Source: Rhizobium sp. Q54
GTDB taxonomy: Bacteria > Pseudomonadota > Alphaproteobacteria > Rhizobiales > Aestuariivirgaceae
Reading direction: 5' to 3'
Assembly: GCA_945889445.1 (NCBI GenBank)
Contig: CAMDBX010000030.1
Coordinates: 1 to 41,033 of the forward strand
Length of the DNA: 41,033 bases
Of the stretch, positions 33,321 through 41,033 are shown piece after piece (the first letter of the stretch is position 1; every line of letters starts with the position of its first letter). The notes under the pieces are model-generated. The model had not been told where the DNA came from and did no database searches. It saw only the letters and a list, made by a program, of their open reading frames with translations. The position numbers and the translations under genes are program-made.

Positions 33321-34124
33321 ATGGATCGTTTCAACGGCATCCCCGCCATCGGCTTCGGCACCTATCCGCTGTCGGGCGTGGAAGCGGAGCGCTGCGTCGC
33401 CGCCGCGATCGAGGTGGGCCTCCGCCACATCGACACCGCGCAGATGTATGGCAACGAGAAGGCCGTGGGCCGTGGCATCTCAGCCTCGGGTGTCAAGCGT
33501 GATGACGTCTTTCTCGTCACCAAGGTCGACCCTTCCAACCTCGGTGCGGCGCGTTTCGCGGACTCGGTCAAATGCTCGGTCGATGACCTGGGCACGGTGC
33601 CCGACCTGCTGCTCATTCACTGGCCGCCGTCCGACGGCGACATCGACGGCCCGGTCGAGCGCCTGCTGCGCGCCGGCGAGCAGGGGATGGCAAAGCAGCT
33701 GGGGGTCAGCAATTTCAGTCCGCGCCTGATGCGCCGGGCACAAGCGCTGGCCGGCGGAAAGCTGATCTGCAACCAGATCGAATTCCACCCGTTGCTTGAC
33801 CAGTCGGCATGGCTCGCCACGGCGCGCGAGCTTGGGCTCGTGCTCACCGCCTACAGCCCGCTGGCACGCGGCAAGTGCATGGAGGAGAAGGTGGTGCAGG
33901 AGATCGCGGCGCGCCACCAGCGCCCCGCCTCCGAGATCGTGCTGCGCTGGATCATCCAGCAGGGTGTCGCGGCGATCCCCATGACCCGCAAGCGCGAGAA
34001 TGCCGCCTCCAACCTGCGCGCCGCCGAATTCACGCTGACTGAAGCGGAGATGAGCACCATCTCGGCCCTGGGCAACCGCAACCTGAGGCTCATCAATCCC
34101 TCTTGGATGCGCAGCTGGGATTGA
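33321..34124 (+). CDS. Aldo/keto reductase
   Basis: This 267-residue NADPH-dependent oxidoreductase has the AKR catalytic tetrad: Asp38 and Tyr43 in HIDTAQMYGNE, Lys68 in VTKVD and His100 in LLIHWP. The motif GVSNFSPRLM and the cofactor segment PMTRKRENAASNL follow. It belongs to the 2,5-diketo-D-gluconate reductase type. GGGAG stands about 10 bases upstream of the ATG. A BKACE gene starts 14 bases after its stop, so the two are probably one transcript; a reduction followed or preceded by carbon-carbon cleavage would be one way to join them. The substrate is unknown. Confidence 0.86.
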   Translation: MDRFNGIPAIGFGTYPLSGVEAERCVAAAIEVGLRHIDTAQMYGNEKAVGRGISASGVKRDDVFLVTKVDPSNLGAARFADSVKCSVDDLGTVPDLLLIHWPPSDGDIDGPVERLLRAGEQGMAKQLGVSNFSPRLMRRAQALAGGKLICNQIEFHPLLDQSAWLATARELGLVLTAYSPLARGKCMEEKVVQEIAARHQRPASEIVLRWIIQQGVAAIPMTRKRENAASNLRAAEFTLTEAEMSTISALGNRNLRLINPSWMRSWD

Positions 34125-34138
34125 CGTAGGCTCATCCA

Positions 34139-34963
34139 ATGACCAAGCCGTGCATCATCACCGTCGCCATCACCGGGTCCGTTCCACGCAAGGAGCACAA
34201 CCCGGCCGTCCCCATCACCATCGCCGAGCAGGTGGAATCGACCCACGCCGCCTTCGAGGCGGGCGCCAGCCTCGCGCATGTGCACGTGCGCAAGGACGAC
34301 CAGACGCCAACCTCGGACCCTGATCGCTTCGCGGCATTGCTTGAAGGACTGCGCAAGCACTGCCCCGGCATGATCGTGCAGTTCTCCACCGGCGGGCGCT
34401 CCGGCAAGGGCTCCGAGCGTGGCGGCATGCTGCATCTGTGCTGCGACATGGCCTCGCTGTCGACAGGCTCCTGCAACTTCCCCACCATCATCTACGAGAA
34501 CCACCCGGACCTCGTGCGTGAACTGGCAGGCAAGATGCTGGAATACAATGTCAAGCCCGAGATCGAGGTGTTCGACCTCTCGATGCTCTACCAGGCACTG
34601 CGTCTTGCGGATGAAGGCCTGCTGAAGAAGCCGCTGCACGTGCAGTTCGTGATGGGCGTGAAGAACGCCATGCCGGTGGTGCGCCAGGCCTTCGACTTCA
34701 TGGTGGACGAGGTGACGCGGTTGGCGCCGCAAGCGACATGGGTGGCGGCCGGAATCGGCAAGCACCAGCTTGAGGTGAACCGCTGGTGCCTCGAGAGGGG
34801 TGGCCATTGCCGCACCGGGCTTGAAGACAACATCCGCTGGGACGAGACCCGGCTTGCGGCATCGAATGCCGAACTGGTGAAGCGCGTGGCGGAGATGTGC
34901 GCGGAATATGGGCGGCACGCGGCGAGTGCAACGGAGGCGCGGGCTTTGCTTGGGTTAGCCTGA
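34139..34963 (+). CDS. BKACE-family beta-keto acid cleavage enzyme (DUF849)
   Basis: This 274-residue protein belongs to the family of 3-keto-5-aminohexanoate cleavage enzyme. These enzymes use acetyl-CoA to split beta-keto acids, giving acetoacetate and a new CoA ester. The zinc ligands appear as His47 and His49 (AHVHVRKDD) with a third, Glu229, in RTGLEDNI. The start TKPCIITVAITGSVP matches the family opening. It follows the aldo/keto reductase gene closely. In BKACEs, substrate choice depends on pocket residues I cannot assign, so the specific keto acid remains open. A convergent inverted repeat lies just after the gene. Confidence 0.83.
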   Translation: MTKPCIITVAITGSVPRKEHNPAVPITIAEQVESTHAAFEAGASLAHVHVRKDDQTPTSDPDRFAALLEGLRKHCPGMIVQFSTGGRSGKGSERGGMLHLCCDMASLSTGSCNFPTIIYENHPDLVRELAGKMLEYNVKPEIEVFDLSMLYQALRLADEGLLKKPLHVQFVMGVKNAMPVVRQAFDFMVDEVTRLAPQATWVAAGIGKHQLEVNRWCLERGGHCRTGLEDNIRWDETRLAASNAELVKRVAEMCAEYGRHAASATEARALLGLA

Positions 34964-34984
34964 TCACCTCGCCACGCCATCCAC

Positions 34985-35073
34985 CACTCTTCACCTTGCC
35001 CCGGCTTGACCGGGGCATCCTTTTCCGTCGTGAGCAAAAAGGGTCGCCCGGTCAAGCCGGGCGAAGGTGAGTG
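34985..35073. terminator. Large intergenic inverted repeat, likely bidirectional terminator
   Basis: Two GC hairpins, GCCCCGG-CTTGA-CCGGGGC (34998-35016) and GCCCGG-TCAAG-CCGGGC (35046-35062), are reverse complements of each other. Outer arms CACTC..ACCTT and AAGGTGAGTG also pair, so the whole block can fold as one long hairpin. It lies between the convergent BKACE and GntR genes, where a shared terminator would be expected. The palindrome type is common between genes in Hyphomicrobiales. Confidence 0.55.
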
Positions 35074-35109
35074 ATGGCGCGGTAGCTTCGGTGAACTGAT
35101 GGGTGAGCG

Positions 35110-35814
35110 TTACCCCTTCAACCCATACAGCCCGCTCGACCGCTGCAGGTGCTGCACCATCGCGGCCTCCGCGGCATCGGCGTCACCCTTCGCGATGGCA
35201 TCGACGATCTCCATGTGCTCGGCCAGCGTATAGGTCTCCTTGCCGGACCACAGCAGCAACTCGGTGTGATAGGCCTTGAGCCAGCCGAGCATCGCCTCGC
35301 TGATGGAAACGAAGATCGGGTTGCCGGAGATGGCGGCGATCTGGGTGTGAAGCCGCATGTCAGCTTCCATGAAGGCCTCCGCCTTGCCGAGGCGGGCACG
35401 CTGCTCCGCGATGATGGCGCGCAGCCGCGCCACATCCTCCGGCGTTGCCTTGGCTGCCGCCTCGCGCACCATGCCGCGCTCGAACAGCAGGCGGGCTTCC
35501 TTCAGATGCTCGAGCGACGAGGAAGAGCGCTGCAGCATGATGTGGGCGGAGAGGTCCACCTGGCGGATGATCGACTGCGCGGTGAGTTCTTGCACGCGTG
35601 CCCGTTCGCCGTGGCTGATCGAGACGAGCCCCATGTTGGAAAGTGACTGCATCGCCTCGCGGATCGCCGGGCGGCCAACGCCGAAGCGCTCCATGAGCTC
35701 GCGCTCGGAGGGCATGGCGTCGCCTGGTTTGAGGTTGCCCTCGGAGATCAGCCGGAGCAGGCGTTCCAGCACCTCGTCGGACAATTTGCGGCGGGTGATA
35801 CGCTCGGTTTGCAT
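35110..35814 (-). CDS. GntR-family regulator (FadR/FCD subgroup)
   Basis: This 234-residue protein has an N-terminal winged helix-turn-helix (about residues 8-70) with the GntR motif GDAMPSERELMERFGVGRPAIREAMQSL, and a helical FCD ligand domain from about 95 with metal-binding histidines in the pattern ADMRLHTQIA and EHMEIVDAI. FCD regulators are cytosolic dimers that release DNA upon binding a carboxylate such as a sugar acid. The gene is divergent from the RuBisCO-like operon with only about 60 bases between them, so it is the clear candidate regulator. The ATG at 35814 was taken; a GTG at 35820 adds two residues. A GGT-N6-ACC element (35851-35862) may be part of its site. Confidence 0.85.
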   Translation of the reverse strand: MQTERITRRKLSDEVLERLLRLISEGNLKPGDAMPSERELMERFGVGRPAIREAMQSLSNMGLVSISHGERARVQELTAQSIIRQVDLSAHIMLQRSSSSLEHLKEARLLFERGMVREAAAKATPEDVARLRAIIAEQRARLGKAEAFMEADMRLHTQIAAISGNPIFVSISEAMLGWLKAYHTELLLWSGKETYTLAEHMEIVDAIAKGDADAAEAAMVQHLQRSSGLYGLKG

Positions 35815-35850
35815 CGTCACCGTCTTGGCTGCTAGGTTACGTTGAGTTTA

Positions 35851-35862
35851 GGTCATCATACC
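35851..35862. promoter_or_regulatory. Weak dyad GGT-N6-ACC in the GntR/RLP divergent region
   Basis: GGTCATCATACC lies midway between the two divergent start codons. Only the outer three bases on each side are symmetric, so the support is limited. GntR/FCD regulators often bind short GT..AC dyads, and there is little other space for an operator here. Confidence 0.25.
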
Positions 35863-35874
35863 AGTTAGCTGCCA

Positions 35875-37146
35875 ATGCGCAATGTGCCGCCCCACATGAT
35901 CCGCCTCACCTATCTCATTGAAACGGATGGAAGTCCGGAGAAGCTGGCGGCCAAGATCGCCTCCGACCAGTCGACCGGCACATTCGTCGCCGTGCCCGGC
36001 GAGACGGCGGAGTTGAAGGCCCGCGTGGCGGCGCGCGTCGCCGCCGTGCGCCCGCTTCCTCCAGCGAAGACGCCCTCCTTCCCGACCGACAGCACCGGCC
36101 CCTTCAATCGCGCCGAGGCGGACATCGATTTTCCCTTTGATGCCATCGGCACCGACCTTGCGGCACTGATGACCATCACCATGGGTGGCGTCTGGTCGAT
36201 CCGCGGCTTCACCGGCATCCGCGTGATCGCCATGCAGTTGCCGGAGGAGTTCCGGGGCGCGCACCCCGGGCCGCAGTTTGGCATTCCCGGCAGCCGCAAG
36301 CTCACCGGCGTCGAGGGCCGCCCGATCATCGGCACCATCGTGAAGCCCGCCCTGGGACTGCGTCCGCCGGAGACGGCGGCGCTGGTGAAGGAGCTGATCG
36401 AGGCCGGCGTCGACTTCATCAAGGACGACGAGAAGCTGGCGAGCCCGGCCTATTCACCGCTCGAAGAGCGCGTGAAGGCCATCATGCCGCTTGTCCTCGA
36501 TCACGAGCAGAAGACCGGCAAGAAGGTGATGTATGCCTTCGGCATCAGCCATGCCGACCCCGACCAGATGATGCGCAACCATGACATGGTGCTGCAGGCG
36601 GGCGGCAATTGCGCCGTCATCAACATCAACGCCATCGGCTTCGGCGGCATGAGTTTCCTCAGGAAACGCTCCGGCCTCGTGCTGCATGCCCACCGCAACG
36701 GCTGGGACCTGCTGACCAGGCACCCCGGCATCGGCATGGATTTTTCCGTGTACCAGCAATTCTGGCGGCTGCTCGGCGTCGATCAGTTCCAGATCAACGG
36801 CATCAAGGTGAAGTACTGGGAGCCGGACGAGAGCTTCGTGGCCTCCTTCAAGGCCCTCAGGCAGCCGCTGTTCTCGGAGGCCGATTGCCCGCTGCCCGTG
36901 GCCGGTTCCGGCCAGTGGGGCGGACAGGCGCCGGAAACCTATGAGCGCACGGGCAGGACCCAGGACCTGCTCTATCTCTGTGGCGGCGGCATCGTCAGCC
37001 ACCCATCGGGACCGGCCGCTGGCGTGCGCGCGGTAAGCCAAGCGTGGGAAGCCGCGGTGTCGGGAATCGCGCTCGAGGTTTACGCGAAGGACCACAAGGA
37101 GCTCGCTCAATCACTTGCCTTCTTCGGTGACGGGAAGGCCGGCTGA
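35875..37146 (+). CDS. RuBisCO-like protein (form IV), probable OiaT/OiaX-type enzyme
   Basis: This 423-residue protein is a homologue of the RuBisCO large subunit. It keeps KPALGL (Lys157, equivalent to RuBisCO Lys175), the carbamylated lysine and metal ligands in DFIKDDE (Lys183, Asp185, Glu186), HAHRNG (His271-His273) and a lysine in NGIKVKYWEPDE at the loop 6 position. It ends with CGGGIVSHPSGPAAG. Loop sequences differ from true RuBisCO, and no small subunit or phosphoribulokinase gene is present, so carbon fixation is unlikely. Form IV proteins beside DUF1537 kinases were assigned to apionate breakdown as 3-oxo-isoapionate-4-phosphate transcarboxylase/hydrolase (OiaT) or decarboxylase (OiaX). 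I cannot tell which. An in-frame ATG at 35896 is an equally good start and matches the family N-terminus. Confidence 0.85.
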   Translation: MRNVPPHMIRLTYLIETDGSPEKLAAKIASDQSTGTFVAVPGETAELKARVAARVAAVRPLPPAKTPSFPTDSTGPFNRAEADIDFPFDAIGTDLAALMTITMGGVWSIRGFTGIRVIAMQLPEEFRGAHPGPQFGIPGSRKLTGVEGRPIIGTIVKPALGLRPPETAALVKELIEAGVDFIKDDEKLASPAYSPLEERVKAIMPLVLDHEQKTGKKVMYAFGISHADPDQMMRNHDMVLQAGGNCAVININAIGFGGMSFLRKRSGLVLHAHRNGWDLLTRHPGIGMDFSVYQQFWRLLGVDQFQINGIKVKYWEPDESFVASFKALRQPLFSEADCPLPVAGSGQWGGQAPETYERTGRTQDLLYLCGGGIVSHPSGPAAGVRAVSQAWEAAVSGIALEVYAKDHKELAQSLAFFGDGKAG

Positions 37147-38456
37147 TGCTGCTGTCCTATTACGGCGATGACTTCACCGGCTCGACCGACGTGATGGAAT
37201 CGATGGCGCTGCACGGCGTGAAGACGGTGCTGTTCACGCGCATCCCCACACTGCAGGAGCAGGCGCGCTTTGCGGGCTTTGATGCGGTGGGGATCGCCGG
37301 CACCAGCCGCAGCCAGACACCGGGGTGGATGGACCAGCATCTTCCGCAGCATTTCATGTGGCTGAAGCAGGTCGGTGCGCGCTTCTGCCACTACAAGGTC
37401 TGCTCCACCTTCGATTCCGCCCCTCATGTCGGCAACATCGGCCGCGCCATCGAGATCGCGCGGGGCATCTTCGCGCAGCGCGTGACGCCGCTGGTTGTCG
37501 GAGCACCCCAGCTGAAGCGCTACACTGCTTTCGGCCATCTCTTCGCGGGCTATCAGGGCCAGACCTACCGCATCGACCGCCACCCGGTGATGAGCCGCCA
37601 CCCGGTGACGCCGATGGACGAGGCGGATCTCCGCCTGCATCTCGCGCGGCAGACCACCCTGCCGATTGATCTCGTGCCGGCCAATGCGCTGGGTGATGCG
37701 GCTGTCGATCAGGTTCTGGACGCGGCGAAGGGCATCGTGCTGTTCGACGTCTTTGACGCGGCCACGCAATTGGAAACGGGCCGCCAGTTGCTGCGCATCG
37801 CGGATCGCGTTGGCCCCTTCGTGGCAGGTTCGTCGGGCGTCGACTATGCGCTGGTGAAGGCACTCGCGGCAGCTGGCGAGATTCCGGGCCGCGCCAGTTT
37901 CCCGGCACTGCCGAAGGTCGAGCACATCATCGCCGTTTCGGGAAGCTGTTCGCCCACCACGGCGCGGCAGATCCGGCACGCGTTCGGCGCTGGCTTCACC
38001 GGCCTCCATGCCGACCCGCTCGATCTTGCGCGCACGCCCGACGAGGCCGTGGCGCGCCTTTCGACAGAGGCCAGGCGGCTGATGGGCGAGGGCCGAAGCG
38101 TGCTGGTCTACACCGCACTCGACCCCGAGACCGATCGCGGCGGTCCGCTCGATGCCATTCCCGATGGCCGCCACCGCGTGGGGCAGGGGCTGGGTCGCAT
38201 TGCGCGCGCCTGCATAGAAGAATTCGGCCTGAAGCGCGCCATTCTCGCGGGCGGCGATACCTCGAGCCACGCGCTGGGCGAGCTTGACGTCTTTTCCCTC
38301 ACCACGCGCTTTCCGCTGGTGGCAACGCCCGGTTCGCCGCTGTGCACGGCCGCCAGCGCCGATGCCCGGCTCGATGGGATCGAGATTGCCATGAAGGGCG
38401 GGCAGGTTGGGGGTGACGATTACTTCGTTGCGCTGCGCGACGGCCTCGCGGCATAG
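37146..38456 (+). CDS. DUF1537 four-carbon acid sugar kinase family protein (OiaK-like)
   Basis: This 436-residue cytosolic kinase has the DUF1537 N-terminal substrate motif [11 protein letters not shown] (residues 5-15) and the C-terminal nucleotide-binding part with [23 protein letters not shown] and ATPGSPLC. The family phosphorylates D-threonate, D-erythronate, L-threonate and related oxo-acids; the branch linked to RuBisCO-like proteins is 3-oxo-isoapionate kinase (OiaK). The start codon shares a base with the upstream stop, so both products are made from one message, and the kinase probably supplies the phosphorylated substrate for the RuBisCO-like protein. Pathway order is inferred. 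Confidence 0.83.
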   Translation: MLLSYYGDDFTGSTDVMESMALHGVKTVLFTRIPTLQEQARFAGFDAVGIAGTSRSQTPGWMDQHLPQHFMWLKQVGARFCHYKVCSTFDSAPHVGNIGRAIEIARGIFAQRVTPLVVGAPQLKRYTAFGHLFAGYQGQTYRIDRHPVMSRHPVTPMDEADLRLHLARQTTLPIDLVPANALGDAAVDQVLDAAKGIVLFDVFDAATQLETGRQLLRIADRVGPFVAGSSGVDYALVKALAAAGEIPGRASFPALPKVEHIIAVSGSCSPTTARQIRHAFGAGFTGLHADPLDLARTPDEAVARLSTEARRLMGEGRSVLVYTALDPETDRGGPLDAIPDGRHRVGQGLGRIARACIEEFGLKRAILAGGDTSSHALGELDVFSLTTRFPLVATPGSPLCTAASADARLDGIEIAMKGGQVGGDDYFVALRDGLAA

Positions 38457-38481
38457 TTTCGAAAAATCTGGGAGGACACAC

Positions 38482-39315
38482 GTGCCACGCTTCGAACGCA
38501 AAGCCTTGATGGAGAAGTTCCAGGACATGAAGCGCCGGCGCATTCCCATCGTGGGCGGCGGAGCGGGCACCGGGCTTTCCGCCAAATGCGAGGAAGAGGG
38601 CGGCATCGACCTCATCGTCATCTATAATTCCGGGCGCTATCGCATGGCCGGCCGGGGCTCGCTGTCGGGCATCCTCGCCTATGGCAATGCCAACGAGATC
38701 GTGGTCGAAATGGCGCGCGAGGTGCTGCCGGTGACGAAGCGCACGGCAGTGCTGGCGGGCGTCAACGGCACGGATCCGTTCTGCCTCTTTGATCCCTTCC
38801 TCGACCAGCTCAAGGCCATGGGTTTTTCCGGCATCCAGAACTTCCCCACCGTAGGCCTCATCGACGGCGTGTTCCGCGCCAACCTCGAGGAGACCGGCAT
38901 GTCCTATGGCCTCGAGGTGGACCTGATCAAGCTCGCCCGCTCCAAGGACATGCTGACGACCCCTTACGTGTTCAACGCCAGTGAGGCGGAAGCGATGACC
39001 AAGGCCGGGGCGGACATCATCGTGTGTCACTTGGGCCTCACCACCGGTGGCTCAATCGGCTCGCAGACTTCGCTGAAGCTCGCCGACTGCCCGGCCCTCG
39101 TCGATGAATGGGCCGAGGCCGCCCTCAAGGTGAACAAGGACGCCATCATCATCGTCCACGGCGGTCCCGTCTCCATGCCGGCGGACGCGCAGTTCATCCT
39201 GAGCAACACGAAGAATTGCCACGGATTCTATGGCGCCTCCTCGATGGAGCGGCTGCCAACCGAAATCGCATTGGTTGAGCAGACGAAGGCCTTCAAGGCG
39301 CTTTCCTTCACTTGA
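38482..39315 (+). CDS. PEP-hydrolase-family TIM-barrel protein
   Basis: This 277-residue protein matches the phosphoenolpyruvate hydrolase-like family (PF09370 type), a TIM barrel related to PEP mutase/isocitrate lyase. Family-typical pieces are [43 protein letters not shown], cut here into recognisable units such as GAGTGLSAK and [10 protein letters not shown], and also [13 protein letters not shown] and [12 protein letters not shown]. Reported functions in this family are few. The start is a GTG with GGAGG 6 bases upstream; earlier in-frame codons overlap the kinase gene and lack that signal. Its place in the operon suggests carbon-carbon bond cleavage of a phosphorylated acid. Confidence 0.75.
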   Translation: MPRFERKALMEKFQDMKRRRIPIVGGGAGTGLSAKCEEEGGIDLIVIYNSGRYRMAGRGSLSGILAYGNANEIVVEMAREVLPVTKRTAVLAGVNGTDPFCLFDPFLDQLKAMGFSGIQNFPTVGLIDGVFRANLEETGMSYGLEVDLIKLARSKDMLTTPYVFNASEAEAMTKAGADIIVCHLGLTTGGSIGSQTSLKLADCPALVDEWAEAALKVNKDAIIIVHGGPVSMPADAQFILSNTKNCHGFYGASSMERLPTEIALVEQTKAFKALSFT

Positions 39316-39356
39316 GGCCCGAGGTCCGCTAGAGTGGTGGGCAAGGAGTATGCGTC

Positions 39357-40346
39357 ATGAATGAACTTCGCCCCGTGGGTGCGGCCAGCCGTTTCGCACC
39401 CGTTGCGCGCAATCCGGGAACGCCCTTGACCCTCGACTGGTTCGAGGACGTGCAGGTGAACCTTTCCGCCGCCGAGCGCCGCGCGGCGAGCCTGCCCGCG
39501 CGCCGGTCGGTGAAGAAGAACTACCAGGCCGCATGGCTGGTGAAGGCGCTGCAATGCATCGACCTCACCACGCTGGCCGGTGACGACACGTCGGGCCGCG
39601 TGCAGCGCCTCTGCGCCAAGGCGAGGCGCCCGCTGCGTGATGATATCGTCACGGCGCTGGGGCTTTCCGCGATGCCCACGGTGGGCGCCGTCTGCGTCTA
39701 TCCGTCGATGGTGCCGCCTGCGGTGAAGGCGCTGGAGGGGTCCGGTATTCCCGTCGCCTCGGTGGCCACCGGCTTCCCCGCAGGCCTCACGCCGCTGCCG
39801 CAGCGCCTGGCCGAAATCCGCTATGCGGTGGACCATGGTGCGCAGGAAATCGACATCGTTATCCACCGTGCGCAGGTGCTGCTGCAGGACTGGTTGGCAC
39901 TTTATGACGAGATCGCCGCCATGCGCGAGGCCTGCGGCACGGCACACATGAAGGCCATCCTCGCCACAGGCGACCTCAAGACACTGCGCAATGTCTACAA
40001 GGCCTCGATGGTGGCCATTCAGGCAGGCGCTGATTTCATCAAGACCTCCACCGGCAAGGAAGACGTCAACGCCACGCTGCCCGTCAGCCTCACCATGGTG
40101 CGAGCACTTCGGGACTATGGTGAGTTCACCGGCTTCGAGATCGGCTTCAAGCCAGCAGGCGGCCTCAAGACCGCGAAGGACGCGATGAACTGGCTGATCC
40201 TGATGAAGGAAGAACTCGGCCGCCGCTGGCTGGAGCCGGACCTGTTCCGCATCGGTGCGTCCTCCATGCTGGGCGACATTGAACGCCAGCTCGAGCACCA
40301 TGTCACCGGCCGCTATGCCGCCCAATCCCACCAGCCCCTCGCCTGA
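39357..40346 (+). CDS. deoC: Deoxyribose-phosphate aldolase family protein (DeoC)
   Basis: This 329-residue class I aldolase has the DeoC active site: Schiff-base lysine in ADFIKTSTGKE (Lys229), the second lysine in GFEIGFKPAGG (Lys263) and the aspartate in QEIDIVIHRA (Asp166). DeoC splits 2-deoxyribose 5-phosphate to glyceraldehyde 3-phosphate and acetaldehyde. An extra N-terminal segment of about 60 residues makes it longer than the E. coli enzyme but is normal for the long DeoC group. An aldehyde dehydrogenase gene starts 7 bases later and could oxidise the aldehyde product. Whether it acts on a standard deoxyribose or on a sugar of the upstream pathway cannot be told. Confidence 0.87.
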   Translation: MNELRPVGAASRFAPVARNPGTPLTLDWFEDVQVNLSAAERRAASLPARRSVKKNYQAAWLVKALQCIDLTTLAGDDTSGRVQRLCAKARRPLRDDIVTALGLSAMPTVGAVCVYPSMVPPAVKALEGSGIPVASVATGFPAGLTPLPQRLAEIRYAVDHGAQEIDIVIHRAQVLLQDWLALYDEIAAMREACGTAHMKAILATGDLKTLRNVYKASMVAIQAGADFIKTSTGKEDVNATLPVSLTMVRALRDYGEFTGFEIGFKPAGGLKTAKDAMNWLILMKEELGRRWLEPDLFRIGASSMLGDIERQLEHHVTGRYAAQSHQPLA

Positions 40347-40353
40347 GATCATC

Positions 40354-41033
40354 ATGCCCAGCGTCACCGACATTCTCGACACCATGGACTATGGCACGGC
40401 ACCTGAGAGCAACGCGCACGCGGTGGAGTGGTTGAAGGCCCATGAGAAGGGCTTCGGCCATTTCATCAACGGTGCCTTCACCAAGCCGGGCAAGAGTTTC
40501 GACGTCGCTAACCCCGCTAACGGCCAGACTCTCGCCCGCGTCAGCCAGGGCACTGCCGCGGACGTCGATGCCGCCGTGAAGGCGGCGCGCAAGGCCTTTG
40601 CCTCATGGTCGAAACTCTCCGGCCATGAGCGCGCCAAGCATCTCTATGCCATTGCCCGCATCATCCAGAAGCGCGAGCGTTTCCTCTCGGTGTTGGAGAC
40701 GATGGACAATGGCAAGCCCATCCGCGAGTCGCGCGACATCGACATTCCGCTGGTGGCGCGTCACTTCTATCACCATGCGGGCTGGGCGGAGCTGATCGGT
40801 GATGAGTTCCCGAGCTATCAGCCCGTCGGTGTCTGCGGCCAGATCATCCCGTGGAACTTCCCGCTCTTGATGCTGGCGTGGAAAATCGCGCCGGCCCTTG
40901 CCGCCGGCAATACGGTGGTGCTGAAGCCCGCCGAGTTCACGCCCTTGACGGCCTTGGCGTTCGCCGAAATCTGCCGCGAGGCAGGCCTGCCGCCGGGTGT
41001 GGTCAACATCGTCACGGGTGATGGTGCCACGGG
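40354..41033 (+). CDS. Aldehyde dehydrogenase, N-terminal part (cut by window end)
   Basis: The frame starting at ATG 40354 is open to the last base and encodes about 226 residues of an NAD(P)-dependent aldehyde dehydrogenase. Translation by eye gives NPANGQTLARV, AARKAFASWS, ESRDIDIPLVARHF and PVGVCGQIIPWNFPLLMLAWKIAPALAAGNTVVLKPAEFTP split across several family motifs: PWNFP and VLKPAE bind the cofactor. The catalytic Cys and Glu lie beyond the window. It lies 7 bases after deoC, which fits an aldolase/dehydrogenase pair converting acetaldehyde to acetate. A longer name is not justified from the fragment. Confidence 0.85.
   Translation, partial: MPSVTDILDTMDYGTAPESNAHAVEWLKAHEKGFGHFINGAFTKPGKSFDVANPANGQTLARVSQGTAADVDAAVKAARKAFASWSKLSGHERAKHLYAIARIIQKRERFLSVLETMDNGKPIRESRDIDIPLVARHFYHHAGWAELIGDEFPSYQPVGVCGQIIPWNFPLLMLAWKIAPALAAGNTVVLKPAEFTPLTALAFAEICREAGLPPGVVNIVTGDGAT

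Noticed and set aside
34985-35073. CRISPR-like array from repeated palindromes
   Set aside because: Only two inverted copies exist, with no regular spacers and no cas genes.
35875-37146. True carbon-fixing RuBisCO large subunit
   Set aside because: Overall sequence and loop regions are of the form IV type, and there is no small subunit, phosphoribulokinase or activase gene nearby.
37107-38621. A 504-codon minus-strand frame opposite the DUF1537 kinase
   Set aside because: Arg/His-rich antisense reading of a well-supported kinase gene.

Overview
The window is GC-rich, densely packed bacterial DNA whose gene content points to an alphaproteobacterium of the Hyphomicrobiales (Rhizobiales) type. 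The evidence is a ChvE-GguA-GguB sugar transporter, an AttEFGH-like export system, a RuBisCO-like protein operon of the kind known from rhizobia, several ABC importers with twin-arginine-like binding proteins, and short CCGGG/CCCGG intergenic palindromes. The species cannot be named from the sequence. No rRNA, tRNA, CRISPR array, insertion sequence or replication origin is visible, and no stretch over 300 bases lacks a gene.

Layout. (1) 1-1324: the 3' end of an Rhs polymorphic toxin with a nuclease-like tip and an Imm33-like immunity gene, lower in GC than the rest. (2) 1496-5058: a 6-hydroxynicotinate reductase-like gene divergent from a ferredoxin-NADP+ reductase and a MarR regulator, with a promoter and a palindromic operator between them, then a repeat-rich DUF937 protein. 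(3) 5324-11289: a Liv-type ABC importer operon (binding protein, LivH, LivM, LivG, LivF) ending in a polytopic membrane protein of unknown role. (4) 11286-14708: a phospholipase D-like protein, an EEP-family phosphodiesterase and a HAD phosphatase. (5) 14733-19622: a SorC-type regulator convergent with chvE-gguA-gguB. (6) 19836-26108: dapF, a spermidine/putrescine-type ABC importer, an SDR oxidoreductase and a cupin dioxygenase-like gene. (7) 26252-30364: an AttEFGH-like operon with AttF and AttG as one polypeptide. (8) 30471-33163: a GTP cyclohydrolase I gene next to a BLUF photoreceptor, and a Nei/Fpg glycosylase overlapping a hydroxypyruvate isomerase-like gene. (9) 33321-41033: an aldo/keto reductase and BKACE pair, then a GntR regulator divergent from an operon of RuBisCO-like protein, DUF1537 acid-sugar kinase, PEP-hydrolase-family TIM barrel, deoC and a truncated aldehyde dehydrogenase.

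The window reads as an accessory and catabolic region: three importers (Liv, monosaccharide, polyamine-type), a probable branched or acid sugar route built on the RuBisCO-like protein and DUF1537 kinase, and a redox pair for N-heterocycle reduction. The strongest candidates for undescribed biology are the RuBisCO-like protein operon with its unusual companions, the folE-BLUF pair, the isolated reductase/ferredoxin-reductase pair with its operator, and the Rhs nuclease tip with its immunity gene. Most functional calls come from recognising families by reading translations; none was confirmed by a database search.
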